A stretch of 64,000 nucleotides of DNA from Oncomelania hupensis (GCA_036898135.1 CM072522.1:29925966-29989965), one strand, 5' to 3'; positions 31,516 to 44,000 are shown, counted from the first letter of the stretch. The notes: generated by a model not told the origin, from the letters alone. A program made the numbers and translations.

Positions 31516-33049
31516 GTAAGTTTGCAGTGTCGATTAATTTGCTTTTTTTCTATCAGTTGAATTAAAGAGCATTAAAAAAACAAAGACAAAACAACGTCAA
31601 CGTGATGCAAACAATTAATTAATGAACAGCGAGTGAACTATATGATATAGTATATGAAGTCTTCAGCATCGGTGAAGAGAAGACTGAAGATCGCTATTAC
31701 TTGTTCAAGTGGAAAAAGTGGATGAGAAGAGAGGGAGGATGAAGATCAATTCTAGAGTACAAAGCTGCTGCATGTGTTTGAGTTTTCATGTTCCAAAAAG
31801 CTGTAATTCTACACTTTTACTGTTTTAGGAGTTTTCTCCAGTGATCTCTCTTTCTCTCACACACATGCACACTTATGTGCTCTATATATAAATGTGACAT
31901 TGTTTGCAAGCTATCTCTATCTGAAATGCGAAATACCAACAGGATGTATTGTAATATAACGTGTGTTGAGTACAGACGTGCCTCATTCTAGCAGAGCTAT
32001 GAAAATACTCAGAGAGTTGATTACAGTTTACAGGGCAGTAAGCACAAGGCATTAACACTATTAACCGTAACAGAGGATTGAGATAAGGATGGGTGCATGT
32101 GGTTATTTTAGAAGCCAGAGTTGTGGATATATACTAGCTGTAAGTTACCCGTGGATCAACTTTTTTGTTTTGTTTTGTTTTGTGTGATAATTTCATATAT
32201 CTTTTGTGTTATGGTATTATTTACTATAACTATCATTATGATAAAAATTATGTATTAATCAGTGTTTTGCATGCAAGTCAAATGTTCCTGATTTGCAATT
32301 ATTTTTTTTATTTGGTGGACACCGAGACATTGACTCTCGTGGAGGACACAGTCCCTATTGGTGGATGACTCAATGAAATAGACGATCTTGGTGGAGACAT
32401 GGCCTATTGTATAGCGTGGTGGACAGCGACATATGTATCCATTGCTGAAAATTGAGACGTGGACTTTTTTGATGGAGACTACATGTGGAAGAGAAAGAGT
32501 GTGATGAGAATGGTGAAAGAGAAAAAGATAAAGAATAGTTAATAGAGAATGTTTTTGTTTTCCTCTCACAACACCATCTATCACTCGCAGTTAATTAATA
32601 TAAAAACATGTTAGACCATAGAGACAGTTTTCAAGCTCATTTAGTGTATTTGTGTTTAGAAAATAATAGTAATATTATTAATTGTGGTCAATAATAAAGG
32701 AAAATACGTGTTTTAATAATAAGAATACTTACTGAGTTAGTTTTAGATATGAAAGAGAAAGTGAAAAGTAAACAGTGACAAATCTTATCATTGTTTTTTT
32801 TTGTTTTTTTTTTACTGGAGCTTGCAGTTTATTGCACTGAAGGTAAAATACGTATGAGTTGGGTGGAAGAAAAAAAAAATAATGCTCTGGCTGAGCATCA
32901 AACCCAGGACTTCTGGGTGAAAGTCAAACAGTTTAACCAACTCAGCCACCGAGGCGGTTGAAATTCAACAGTTTCTTTTGGGGTTTAGTGTTTAAGGTAA
33001 CACATTTGACAGTAAGTGGTCACTTCAAATTTTAATTTAATAATTTATA
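31516..33049. other. CPT1 intron 1, first part
   Basis: The sequence is AT-rich with T/G runs near 32165-32185 and 32790-32815. Apart from the tRNA-like SINE at 32880-32960, I see no feature. Confidence 0.45.
32880..32962 (-). mobile_element. tRNA-like SINE head (minus strand)
   Basis: In reverse complement it reads GGTGGCTGAGTTGGTTAAAC (A-box region), then GAAGTCCTGGGTTTGATGC (B-box region). It looks like a tRNA-derived SINE head or decayed tRNA copy. The acceptor stem does not pair well, so it is not called as a gene. Confidence 0.45.
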
Positions 33050-33202
33050 CTTCCCCGTACCCCCTTTATACCTCCCCGTACCTGCCGTTTTACCTCCCCG
33101 TACCCCTTTATACCTCCCCCTTACCCTATCCCCAATATACATCCACATACCCCCCTTTAAACCTCTCCGTACCCTGCTTCATAATACCCCGTACCACCCT
33201 TT
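33050..33202. repeat. C/T-rich degenerate minisatellite, left part
   Basis: Units of about 18-22 bp of the form TACCTCCCCGTACCCCCTTTA repeat here and resume at 33982 after an inserted element. Confidence 0.85.
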
Positions 33203-33981
33203 CAGGGCTGAGCTTTAACGTTCGCCAACTCGCCAATGGCCCCTAAAAATAGTGTGGCGAGCTCGATTTGGGGTACCATTCGCCCGGCTGGCGACTTGAA
33301 AATACCGCCAGTGGTAGAGATTCTGTACCTGTACACTGACTTTTGACTTGCAATGTAAAACAAAACACGCGCCAACCGCTTCTGCAGTCAGCACCGGAGA
33401 CCCGTTCCGATGCATGTTAGGAAGTTAGGTAACGCTAGCAAAGCGAGGGATTTGCGAAGTAAAAATAGCATTTTCTCGCGAGACTTTCTTCTTTCCCTCG
33501 CCGCGAAACGCTACTGACCTGCGAGATCCTAGCCTTCTTGCTTCCTTGCGTGTATCGGAACGAGTCTCTGACTTCCTTGATGAGTCACGCGAGACTTGCC
33601 GTTTCGATATTCCCCATTCTCAGTCTTTTGTCAATCTCGAACGATGTGGCGCTTTTTAAGCGGTTTCTCGGAGCCTCCAGCAAAAAAAATAAAGTCCGAA
33701 GAAGAAACAAAACAGCAGACCCAAGCTCCTTCAAGTTTTGGAACATTGAGGAGGAGGATGTCGATGATGAATAAATTATACAGTGCTTGTTTTAAAAAAT
33801 GAAACAGTGTTGTTGTTGAAATTTATCTTGTTTATTAGCTGCAATAGTTATACAGTTTTAAAAAAATGACTGTGCTTTCAATCAAGGGGTCTGGCAACCT
33901 GAGAAATATTTTGGCAACTTCAACTTCCCAGGTTAGGAGCCCGGCTGGCTCCTTATCCTGGCTTGCTAAATCTCAGCCCTG
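33203..33981 (+). mobile_element. hAT-like nonautonomous element inserted in the minisatellite (family H2)
   Basis: The left end is CAGGGCTGAGCTTTAACG and the right end, in reverse complement, is CAGGGCTGAGATTTAGCA. CCCTTT occurs on both sides. The element is 779 bp. The plus strand at about 33643 encodes MWRFLSGFSEPPAKKIKSEE, resembling the start of hAT-type (ZNF862/KIAA1586-like) transposases, but the frame ends soon after. The surrounding minisatellite continues on either side, which defines the insertion. Confidence 0.75.
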
Positions 33982-34812
33982 CCCTTTATACCTCCTTGTA
34001 CCCCTCTTTATACCTCCCCATACCCCCATTTATACCTCTTTGTACCCCTCTTTATACCTTCCCATACCCCCATTTATACCTTCCCATGCCCCCCACCCCC
34101 CTTATACCTGGCCGTACCCTCTTTGATACCTCCCCGTATCCCCCTTGATACTACTCAATACCCCCCTTGATACCTCCCCATACCCCCCATGATACCTCCC
34201 CATACCCCATTGAAACCTCCTTATACACCCCAGATACTTTCCAGAAAGCCCCTTTATACCTCCCAATACCCCCCTTGATACCTTCCCTTACCCCCCTTGA
34301 TACCTCCCCATACCCTCCTTGATATCTCCTCGTACTCTCCCCCCACTGATACCTCACTTTAACCCCCATGATACCTTCCTGTACCCCTTTTACTTCCCAC
34401 CCATACACTTCTTGATACCTTCCCATATCCCCTTGAAACCTACCCGTACCCCTCTTCAGACTTCCCCATACCCACCTCTCAGTACCCTGCTTTATAATAA
34501 CCCCGTACCCTCCTTGATACCTTCTTGTACCTTCCTTGATACCTCCCTGTACCACCATTGATACCTCCCCATACCCCCCTTGATACCTTCTTGTACCTTC
34601 CTTGGTACCTCCCTGTACCCCCATTGATACCTCCCCTTATCCACCTTGATACCTCCCTGTACCCCCATTGATACCTCCCCATATCCCCCTCTTGAAACCT
34701 CACCATACCCCCACCCCCTGATATCTCCCCGTCCCCCCCATGATGCCTCACCATACCCCCTTGATACCTCCCCGAACCCACTTGATACCTCCCCATACCC
34801 CCTTGATATATA
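33982..34812. repeat. C/T-rich degenerate minisatellite, right part
   Basis: About forty imperfect units of the form TTGATACCTCCCCATACCCC, 18-22 bp each, strongly strand-biased (C and T on the plus strand). Open frames of 60-157 codons on both strands are by-products of the repeat and not genes. Confidence 0.9.
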
Positions 34813-35119
34813 TGCGTTAGACGCAGTGTGAGAGACAAAGTAAAACCATTATACCGCATGTTTAATACAGGTCTGATGCAGAGTATAAAACCAACCAATT
34901 GATAGTAATATATATTATAGCTTAGCATTGCATAGTTCACAGGCAGATAGACTGATATATAGAAGAAATAAAAAATTCTACAATTAAAGAGAAAAAATCA
35001 CAAACTCTTGCTGTATTTTTTTATGCCTTTACTTTTGCTACTATTACTACTACTACTAATGTATGCATGTTTAGATTTGACAGAATGACCAGCTTAATCT
35101 GAAATAGTAGTATATTATA

Positions 35120-35278
35120 TCCTATTCCTATCCCTATCTTATCCCATAACTCTGAGGTCGTTGGGGCACCACAGATGATCGTTTAACCAGTGTACTCCAT
35201 CTTTCTCTGTCTTCAGCAACCCTAATGGCTTCGCTCAGTGTCAAACCAGTCCATTCTCGAATGTTGTCCTCCCACCAT
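35120..35278 (-). mobile_element. LINE family A 3' fragment (reverse)
   Basis: The tail CCTATTCCTATCCC is followed by minus-strand coding text for ERWSTLVKRSSVVPQRP, the family A C terminus. The copy is truncated at 35278. Confidence 0.8.
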
Positions 35279-35789
35279 TTTGTAAATTTTATTGAATAAT
35301 GACTAATGTTGATTAATTGTAAAAAGTTTAATATTGGAATACATTTTATAATTATGCAAAAAACAAACAATAATAAACGAACACACTAACAACAATTACA
35401 AATCGCTTGAAGCTGCTTTTGAATTTCAATGTGAACTGCTAGTTTATATTTTGGTTCGTTTGTACTCAAGTGATCACGTCCAAGGAGTAGTGACTGAGAT
35501 AATGACACCAGGTTGATAGACTTATCGCTCTCAGAGTAGATAACAATGATATGTCTATGTTTAAGTGCAACAATGAGGTGATGTAACATCTAGCAATAAC
35601 GACTAGAAACAAAACATTGCGAATTGGTAACATATAATTATTTGAAGAAAAAAGGCCTATTTGTATTGGTCCAAAAGGTTACATAGGAAAGGGTACTTCC
35701 TGGCCTTATGCAAAACGAAAAAATTACTACTACTACTGATAATTTTTAATAATACTGGATTATATATATATAGGCATGCGTTTTTTTCC

Positions 35790-36318
35790 TAGAGTGGATC
35801 ATATCAGATGACCTTGCAGATTACGAAGACACAGTCAGCATAGGGTGTAGAGCCATCTCCAACCTTCGTTTTGCGGATGACATTGATGGATTGCCTGGAG
35901 AGGAACAAGAACTTGAACAGCTGGTACAGAGGCTTGACACCACCTCCAGAACCTATGGAATGGAAATAAGTGCAGAGAAGACCAAAATGATGACCAACAA
36001 CACCAATGGCATCAAAACGGACATGAAAGTCCAAAGCCAATCCCTCAACACGGTGCATAGCTTCAAATATTTAGGAGCCATTGTATCAGACAATGGGACA
36101 AGGCAAGGACAAGTCTAGTACAAGGCACAGTGCAAGGAGGTAGAAGAAGAGGGAGACCGAAAAAGAGGTTGGAGGACAACATTTGAGAATGGACCTGCTT
36201 GATATTGAGCAAAGCCATCAGGGTTGCTGAGGACAGAGAAAGATGGAGTACGCTGGTAAAACGATCATCTGTGTTGCCTCAACGACCTCCGAGTTACGGG
36301 ATAAGATATATAGATAGA
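35790..36318 (+). mobile_element. LINE family A copy with internal deletion
   Basis: The plus strand encodes ISNLRFADDIDGLPGEEQ and EISAEKTKMMTNNTNGI, then jumps at about 36115 straight to the C-terminal GRRRGRPKKR-like text and KRSSVLPQRPPSYGIR. About 450 bp present in other copies is missing. The tail is decayed (GGGATAAGATATATAGATAG). Confidence 0.8.
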
Positions 36319-36329
36319 TTTCCACAAAT

Positions 36330-36400
36330 CACCAGTCAGGCTCAAAGTGTGGCGATCTGTACCAATATTATAAGCTCACATGTTTCACCTACTCTCATAG
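36330..36400 (-). repeat. R3 repeat fragment (reverse)
   Basis: CAGGCTCAAAGTGTGGCGATC followed by CCAATATTATAAGCTCAC matches the R3/SINE tail in reverse orientation. Confidence 0.5.
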
Positions 36401-36512
36401 CAAACACACTTGTAGTTTAAAGGCAGGGAGATCGCTATTACTATTAGAAAGAAAAGGAAATTGAATGTTTAACTTGTGAAATTTCAGAGTGACTGCATTC
36501 AATACCATTATT

Positions 36513-36668
36513 GAAGAGGAGGAAACCAGAGTACCCAGAGAAAACCTTCTGTGACCTCAATAGTCTCAAACCTACTAAGTCACAAAAGCTCACCTCTTTT
36601 GCGGGAATTGAACCCTGCGACCTTCGGCTTATGAAACCACCGACTAATCCACTTCGCCATGAGGCCAC
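36513..36668 (-). mobile_element. tRNA-derived SINE (family S2), reverse copy
   Basis: In reverse complement it begins GGTGGCCTCATGGCGAAGTG (A-box region), then GGTCGCAGGGTTCAATTCCC (B box), then GTAGGTTTGAGACTATTGAGG and GGTTTTCTCTGGGTACTCTGG. The plus-strand copy at 58586 shows the same order. Confidence 0.8.
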
Positions 36669-37021
36669 CCCACTATGACCAGAGTGATGAGGAACACGTC
36701 GGTACATAAACCAAAAGGATGCTAATTTGAACCCAATAAACAGATCAAACACAATGGTTGGCTATGCTGTTGGTCAGGCGGACAAAGCACAAAATAACAC
36801 AACAGTACTTCCCAACACAACTGATCGGTTACTTCCCAAAACAACTCGGTACTTCCCAACACAACTCCAACTTGGCTCCAAACATTGTGCACTGTGTTAT
36901 TATTGACTCACATGCTTAGCATTGTGAGTCTATGTATTCACTCCCCACGCCACCACCCACTCCCCACCCACCCACCTTCCACATACCTCCCTGGATTGAT
37001 ATTTCAGAACATATATTTCAA

Positions 37022-37236
37022 CTATCACAAGAAACAGAAACTGCGATGGTTGGACCATCCTGCAAGGCACGATGCAAGGAGGCAGAAGAAGAGGGAGACA
37101 GAAAAAGAGGTGGGAGGACACCATTCGAGAATGGATTGGCTTGACACCGCGCGAAGCCATGAGGGTAGTTGGGGACAGAGAAAGATGGAGTACGCTAATG
37201 ACTTCCGAGTTGCGGGTTAGGATAGGATAGGATAGC
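37022..37236 (+). mobile_element. LINE family A 3' fragment
   Basis: CGATGGTTGGACCATCC and GGCAGAAGAAGAGGGAGACA are followed by the tail GGATAGGATAGGATAG. This is the last about 200 bp of family A, 5'-truncated. Confidence 0.8.
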
Positions 37237-39599
37237 TAGTTCAATGTCAAAAGTCAGCCCACACTGTGTGCGGGCTTTGTGAGTGGCCAGACACTCAATG
37301 TTGGTCAGGGAGCGAAGTCCAGGCTTTTGTTGTCAACAGGACTAGGCCTAAAGCGCTGTACTGACTGATATTTGGCTTGTTTGCCCTAGTTACCGTATTA
37401 CACTAAGCTAGTTAGTTGCGTGTCCACCTGTTGCTGTGATGAAAAGGCAGGGTCATGCTGCTTAGACACTGGGGATTAACATTAATTAGCATGATACTTT
37501 GTAGCACACTGGCCTTACTAGCCTCTATTTCTTCTTCATGCACTTTGAGCTCAGCTTTTTTGGGAAATCGTGCTATATAAAAGTCTTCTTCCTCTTCGTG
37601 CCCTTTGAGCTTAGATTTGTTGGGGAATCATGGGGAATCGCGCTATATAAAACCTTTCTTCTTCTCCTTCTTCTTCATCGTTGTAATTGTCGTCATCATC
37701 ATCATCATCCCCTCGGCGTCTTCATCATCGTCAGCATCATCATATGTCAGACAACCACCCCAGAGAAAAGGGGTCGGGGACCTAAAAAATACCCACTGAA
37801 GCACCAGAGCAGTCATACTTAAAGGGCTCAAATATGTTACATCACCTGGTGTAATACTATTGGGTAAGCATTATGTCCAGCAGCACAGACTGGGGGAGAA
37901 TCGATTGTAAGTCCCGGGCAGTCGGCTAAGCAGTGTGGGTCTATGGGTTGATATTTAACCCAAACAGGGCCCCTCTGTTCAGTGGTGCTGTCATTTTTGT
38001 TGTTGTTTGGTGGGTGTTGTTATTTTTTTTATTGTTTTTTTTTTTTTTGGGGGGGGGGGAGGGTGGGGAAGGATGGTGGAGAAGCAAATTCCCCTCCCCC
38101 TACATCTTCATTATAATACACAATTGGATTTTTTAAATAAACACAACACATTACTGATAATTGAAGCTGTTGATTGGTTGGAATGAAGTAGAGGGGAGGG
38201 AAACACAACATACTGATAAGTGAAGCTGTTGATTGCTGGGAGTAAAGTAGAGAGGGGGATTATATAGTTTAGTATAGTAAAAATTAAAAAAAAAACGTTG
38301 TTATCTGGGTAAAGTAAACTGTGAACAGGTGTTTAAATCTATATATATAGTTTTGCAGCTGACTTGGCAAACATTGGTTTTGTGTGTGTGTTTTATCTAT
38401 CCTGAATCTAAGTTCAATGAAATTTTTGTAGTGCAGTGCAATTCGCAACTCTTTGAGCCAAGGTTGATTTCTCCCCAAATCCCTTCCCACTGTCTTTCCT
38501 CTACAACCCTTTCCCCCTCCCATCCCAAACCCCTCTTTGTTCCCTTCCTTTCCCTCCTCCTTTTAATTGTTCCTGGCTAAAAATACCCTCTAGGAAGGGG
38601 GGGGGGGGTCTTTTTATGTAATTCTTTTTATTTTTATTGCTTTTATTTATTTTGTTTTTATTTTTATTCTATAAAGAATTTTAGAAAAAAAATTGTGCTA
38701 AGGAGTTTTGATTTTTTTTTTTGTGTTTGTTTAAAAAAAAATCTTTTTGTAGTTATCAGTTTTGTCAAGAATTTCAAATTTAGTTCAGCCCAGTGTGTAC
38801 CGACCGACCTTTTGACTCTGACCTGCTTGTGATGGTATATGACTGATTCAGAGGTACACCTGTACTTTTAGTTGCTTGCTGTCACCATATCTGGTGCTTG
38901 TGTACTTTGTTGCTACTTATATTGTTATTTATATACTTAGGATGTACTTATTTACCCCCTGTTCCAAAGTTGATGTGTGTGTGTTCTGGTGTGTGTTACA
39001 GACAGGAAATTAGTGGGTGCTTTGGTCTTTGCGTGAACGAGAAACAGATGGTGCATGGGTAGCTGTGCTGTGTGGTACATGACGTAAATTAGTGTGTGTG
39101 TGTGGGGGGGGGGGGGGGGGGGATAGATTTGTTATTTGTGTGCCACAGAGAGGAAATAGAAATTGGTACACTTGCACCTGTATGCTACAGAAAAAAAATC
39201 AGTGTGAGATGGTAATGATGAGGATGATGTAGTCTTGTGTAGCGCAGGTATCCACATTTAAAGTTCATGCTCATTGAGCTTGAAAAGATGTGAGAGTAAA
39301 GTACATACCTCTGGTCTAAAGTGTTTAGGTGCTTTGTTTTACACTAACCTTCACCCATTTATTAGTGCTTGTGTACCTGTCTTTTTCCATCAACAGCCTG
39401 CATTGGTGCATGTGCACTGGTCTTTATACCAATTTACCAGTCCATTTGCACTTTTGCATAGTGTTACAGAAAAAAAACAAACAGATGGCAGGCCAATCAA
39501 AGGTATTTCCAGATGCTTGCACACATCAGCACCCCCCCCCTCCCTCCTCCCCCTCCAAAATAGGCATTCTCAAAAGTGTTTGTTAGATACAGCACAAAA
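37237..39599. other. CPT1 intron 1, low-complexity stretch
   Basis: This holds two SINE-tail-like pieces (TCGTGCTATATAAAAG and TCGCGCTATATAAAAC near 37567 and 37638), an (ATC)n tract near 37690, T/G and poly-G runs (38040-38060, 38597-38608, 39095-39122) and a 45-bp direct repeat near 38140 and 38205 (ACAACATACTGATAAGTGAA-like). I see no gene. Confidence 0.5.
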
Positions 39600-40030
39600 T
39601 GTGTTTACAAAACAGTGAAGCAAAACGACCTTGACCTTTGAGAAAATACAAATATGAATGACCTAACATGCTTAGCAGTAGTTAAAGTATCAGCAAAGTA
39701 AAAATGATGAATTTCAATTCAGTTGTTCTTGAGATGAGGCAAAAGTGTGTTTTGGACTACTACTGAAGAATGGCCCATGATTTGAAGAACCTGTACACCA
39801 AAACTCCCCAGATCGCTTCTGCCGTTTTTTAGATATTGAGCAGAAAGGGTTTAGCAACAAAAGTACTGCGGTGACCTTGACCTTTGGGGTAGAACCAGTT
39901 TGGATGGAAGGCAAGCCACTAATCTAGGTAATGTTCCTGTGAAGTTTAGTCAAAATCCGTTCAGTGGTTTTTGAGATATGGCATCTGATGGACCGATGGA
40001 CAGATGGACGTTTGGCTCATTCTGAATCCC
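39600..40030 (+). repeat. R2 interspersed repeat (TGACCTTGACCTTTG-rich)
   Basis: It contains CGACCTTGACCTTTGAG (39628) and GTGACCTTGACCTTTGG (39871), phrases AGATATTGAGCAGAAAGGG and TCAGTGGTTTTTGAGATATGG, and ends ACGTTTGGCTCATTCTGAATC. The same phrases occur inverted at 46085-46570 and in part at 44770-44910. It is a dispersed repeat whose source class is unclear. Confidence 0.65.
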
Positions 40031-40374
40031 GGCTGTTTCAAGATTTGTCCAGATAATTCTGAAAATACCAAAAAACTGGGTGTGAGGTTGATTGTGAGGC
40101 CTAATCTTTCTAGAATTCTGTGCTAATGCATGCATTCCTTCTGGATAGGGATAATGATAGTGCATTGAAAATTGGAGAGAGAATAAAATGATATTCTGAT
40201 AACAACAAACCACATATTGGGGGCACATGTTATTATCTCAATCATAAGAGTACATGTGATGGATCTAGCCATACAGCGCAGCTGAACCTTTTGTGTCTTA
40301 CTCCCGCTTCAGTCTCAGCTTACTTTCATGAGGCCTAGCCTTCTTCTTTACCTCCTTGCTGGTGACCAACTTCT

Positions 40375-40545
40375 TTGAATAATAATAATAACAACAACAA
40401 TTATATACAATAATATTTGTAATAATAATAATATTAATAACAATAAATAATTATACAAATAATAATAGCAACAACAACAATAATGATAACAATAATAATA
40501 ATAATAAAAACACCAGCCATAATAAAAATTATTATTATTATTGGT
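40375..40545. repeat. (AAT)n/(AAC)n microsatellite region
   Basis: Imperfect AAT and AAC triplets run for about 170 bp, followed by an R3 reverse copy (40550-40690). Confidence 0.8.
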
Positions 40546-41589
40546 GCTATAAAAATACTTTTCCCCAATTCACTCTTTGGGTTTGAAGTGCTGTAACCAA
40601 TGTACATGCTTATATCATATATGTGCTACAACACGCTCCCACATACACATTACATCTATCACTCGGCCCACAGTGACGACAAATTGACAAATTTTTCTCG
40701 TGGGAGTTGACTTTCTGTATTGATTCCTTATACTGTGGTTCACTTCTCATCATGTTTGTGCATTGGCAAGCTAAAGAAGCTGGTCCCTGCTCTGATACAC
40801 AATGTAGTGTCAGCTGCAGTGTTTACTTCTCGAATGCTTGGACGACTCAGCTTGTATTTCCGCAGTGAGACCATTTATGCCTACAAAGCATGCACTGCTA
40901 TTTTGCATGACGTGTGTGTGGGGTTTTTAAAAAAAATCTCTTTCAGTATTGTTAAAATGGTCAGCAACACGAAAATGAACACTCACTGTTTGGAAAGCTC
41001 AGACCGTGAGCTGTTTAACATTTATAAGTTAGGTATGACAACCCTTTTTATTGGCAGATGGTTACCCCCCCCCCTCTCCCTTCTCCACCCTCATCTTCTT
41101 CCCTCCCCTTGCCCCTTCCCAACCAGAACCTACCTCTACTCCACTAGCACACCTGCAAAGGTTGATCTATGCTCTAACAGGGACATGGATGAAATGGAGG
41201 CAACAATGCGCACCAATAATATATAACATATACAACAAAGACGACACGATTTCTCTCTCATTATCACTCTTTGGGACTCCACATAAATAAATATTTGTAA
41301 AAGTATTTTTATTCACTTATTTTCTAAATTTTAAATAAAAAAAAAACTTTTTCTCTCCTCCCATTAGGGTGGGGGAGGGGGAGAAGTGTTTCAGTATAAA
41401 TAGTATCCCCACTTTCTGGAAATTTAGTGCTTTAAATTCCCACTGTCGCTGTCTTTCTCATTTGTTCTTGCTCATTTCAACTCTGTTCTATCAATCTACT
41501 ATACTATCTTCTTCTTTTCTAGACCAGTCACCTACCTTTTTTCTTGAAAACTCTTTTGGGACAAAACTCCTCATTTGTGTGTGAGGTCT

Positions 41590-41985
41590 GTTGGATCAGC
41601 TTTGGTAATATTGGTCGCTTTCTGCCAAATGGTTACTAGGGCTTCCTATGATGTTATTATTTAGCAATGTAGGCATTTTATGTATGTGTTTTGTTGATAT
41701 TTTATAATGATGTTTGTATTCTGTTTTGTTTTTTTAAACGGTGGTTTGATAAATGAGAGTATAGCCTCAGCGTCCCCTGCATGGGATGTCTTTATTGTAA
41801 AGTGACTGGCTGGTGAAGTGCCTTCAGTGTTACCACTAGGATTGCTTCGGTAGATCTTTTATGCGGATTAGGGGTGAGTCCTCTTTCAGCGAAGTTGTGG
41901 TCTTGATTTTGTGGTCCGGATTCGACTCTTTGCAGTCCGCTGGGTCCTGTAAGCAATGAATAACTAACTAATTAACTAACTTATT
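41590..41985 (+). mobile_element. Possible LINE 3' end with (ACTA)n tail
   Basis: The text GATTCGACTCTTTGCAGTCC, then GGGTCCTGTAAGCAATGAAT and ACTAACTAATTAACTAAC, parallels the family B ending (GATTCGACTC..., GACCCTATAAACATTG, ATCTATCTATC). This suggests a relative of family B, with no coding sequence left. Confidence 0.45.
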
Positions 41986-42289
41986 TTCTGTTTCTAAATA
42001 TAGCATATTCCTGTAGAAAATGTAATTACCTGTCAGTGTCAGATGTGTAGATTTTACTCTGTTATTTCTATCACTGTTCAAGGTAGAATTGTTGGTACAT
42101 TTGGGGAGTGCAGTTGGATCAGTGGTGTACGCAGTGTACTCCAAGGTCAAATAAGATATATTATTGCAGCCTGTACATGCAGGGGTTCAAACCTCGTCGA
42201 CGGCTTGGAGTACAATAATAATAACAATAATATTAAATCAAATACAAAAATTACAATTAAAATTAAATTACCCTGAGACACTGCGCCCC

Positions 42290-42600
42290 TACTCCTTCAG
42301 ATGAGAGTATAAACCGAGGTCTAGTCTGTGCATGCATGCATTCCATCACATGGGCTTTCAAGATCCTGATGCTCATGTCCTAGACGGGTGAGTGCCGGCT
42401 GCACAAATACACCCAGCATGCACTAGTGTCTTTTCTCCCCATCCCCAGTGGCCAAGGGTTGTGCTCAGTCCTCTGGGCATCATTCTATGCGTCCAAACGT
42501 TGCAGGTGGGTGCCTTGAGGTGGATCCTGTATGGGGCCAGCTCATTTGGCAGCTCTTGATGGGGTTTACTCTAAATATATAAAGTGCAGCTTTGTACAGT
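42290..42600 (+). mobile_element. SINE family S1, degenerate copy
   Basis: CTACTCCTTCAGATGAGAGT, AAACCGAGGTCTAGTCTGTG, CTAGACGGGTGAGTGCCGG and TATATAAAGTGCAGC follow the order of the 14127-14572 copy. The tRNA-like head is replaced by different sequence containing GGGGTTCAAACCTC. Confidence 0.75.
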
Positions 42601-42949
42601 CATGAGCCATATTTGACAGATGGTAACTCTGTGCAATTCCTCCCCATCCGCCTCCCCTCCCTCCTCTCTCCCTCACCCCTTGTCCGTGAAAGGGTTAATA
42701 TGTTATGTTTAACTGACATATATTTCATGGCAGCAGATAACAGAGATAGTGAAGATACAGAGAGATAGTCATCCTGTGTTACTCTAGGGTGCACATTTCT
42801 CCTGATAACCATTGATATCGGTTATCCTTGAGCTTTTGTAAACACCGACTTTCAGTGAGATCTTTAGACTGTCAAATCGGACGAAGGGTCAAAGATTCGT
42901 ATAAATTGACACCCACACATTAGATTAGATTTTGATAAATAAATAAATA

Positions 42950-43035
42950 AACACTTGCAACCTGAGCACAGTCCTGGGCTACCAGGTATTGGGGAGAAGG
43001 TACCTAGTGTTTGCTTATTTGTGTAACCGGCACTC
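42950..43035 (-). mobile_element. SINE family S1 fragment (reverse)
   Basis: CTGAGCACAGTCCTGGGCTA, then AGGTACCTAGTG and GGCACTCGTCCATG, are the reverse of the S1 middle section. Confidence 0.65.
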
Positions 43036-43544
43036 GTCCATGTAGGGCATTGACTAACTTAAGTAAAATAAATCGATGGATGCATTAACACAGTGACTAA
43101 ACAAATAAACGAAACAATGAAACAAAATTAATTAAATACATAAATCTGCTGTGTGTTGGATATTGTCAATCTAAATTTCAGAAATAAATATTTTTGTCTC
43201 AATTCCTTCTTCTGTAATACTGTATAACGATCTCTTCAGAACGCAGCTTTGAGTTGGATTGAAGTATTCAAATCCCATGTAGTGGGTAAGATGAAAGTGG
43301 CCATTTTCACTGTCCATTATGCAGTATGATTGCTCTGGTGGTTCAGTGTTGATTTAGGTCCCTACCCTGGGATGGCTATTCCCATCTGCCATATTGCCAA
43401 CGGTGGGAGTGAATGTTAAGCTTCCATGTTCATTCATTCAAGAAAAAGATCAGTGTGTGATACCTCCCTATAATTATTATTATTACTATTATTGCTTTTA
43501 CTATCATTATTGTTTTTATTATTATTGTTGTGTGTGTGTTGCAG

Positions 43545-43699
43545 AAACACCATTCGCAATCGCATGTGGCCCACTTCGGTATGGAACCTTGGTCTGTCGG
43601 TGATTGTGCTGACTGGAGTGCAGCTGTACCCAGTGACATGGACCAGATCCCTGAACCGAGCCATGGCCTACATCACACAGCTGATCCCCTTCCCTGAAG
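43545..43699 (+). CDS. CPT1: CPT1 exon 2 (first membrane segment)
   Basis: The exon is 155 nt with acceptor GTGTTGCAG (ends 43544) and donor CTGAAG|GTCACA. It completes Arg with its first base and encodes NTIRNRMWPTSVWNLGLSVI..., then RAMAYITQLIPFPE. The hydrophobic run WNLGLSVIVLTGVQLYP is the first outer-membrane helix; human CPT1A has its helix in the same place after KNGI. It leaves one base, which with exon 3 makes Asp. Confidence 0.92.
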
Positions 43700-43829
43700 G
43701 TCACATCAACACCCTGTACCTCGCGCTAGCCTTTATTTTAATCAAGCCTTTATTTTAATCATTATTTCTATCATCGTTTTGGATGCAGCCCATCTTAACA
43801 TTTCAAAAATTTGGTATTCGGGTGTCCCG

Positions 43830-44000
43830 TCTTCTGGTAGCGAATCACTTTTACACCACATGTTTGAGTGATCTATGTGTGATTTGTTGCCTGTGTGTAG
43901 GAATGTCTGTACCGTGTGAGCATGTGTGTTGGTTACAGATCGCCATGCTTTGAGTCTGCTTTAGGAATAAGATGCCTTTAGCATCCATTATTATTACTAT
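43830..44000 (+). repeat. R3 repeat (SINE tail), forward copy
   Basis: CACTTTTACACCACATGTTTG, GATCGCCATGCTTTGAGTC and AAGATGCCTTTAGCATCC, followed by ATT triplets, match the 3' half of the SINE at 58586-59012. Confidence 0.6.

Noticed and set aside
34151..34940. Gly/Tyr/Arg-rich ORFs of about 150 codons on the minus strand
   Set aside because: They are by-products of the C/T-rich minisatellite, with no start context or splice signals.
39095..39122. Poly-G run as a G-quadruplex signal
   Set aside because: Long G runs here and at 44284-44310 are as likely to be sequencing or microsatellite artefacts; no positional support for function.
40720..41226. 168-codon plus-strand ORF in CPT1 intron 1
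   Set aside because: No recognisable domain, a non-ATG first codon in context, and a low-complexity Pro/Leu end from a CT-rich stretch.
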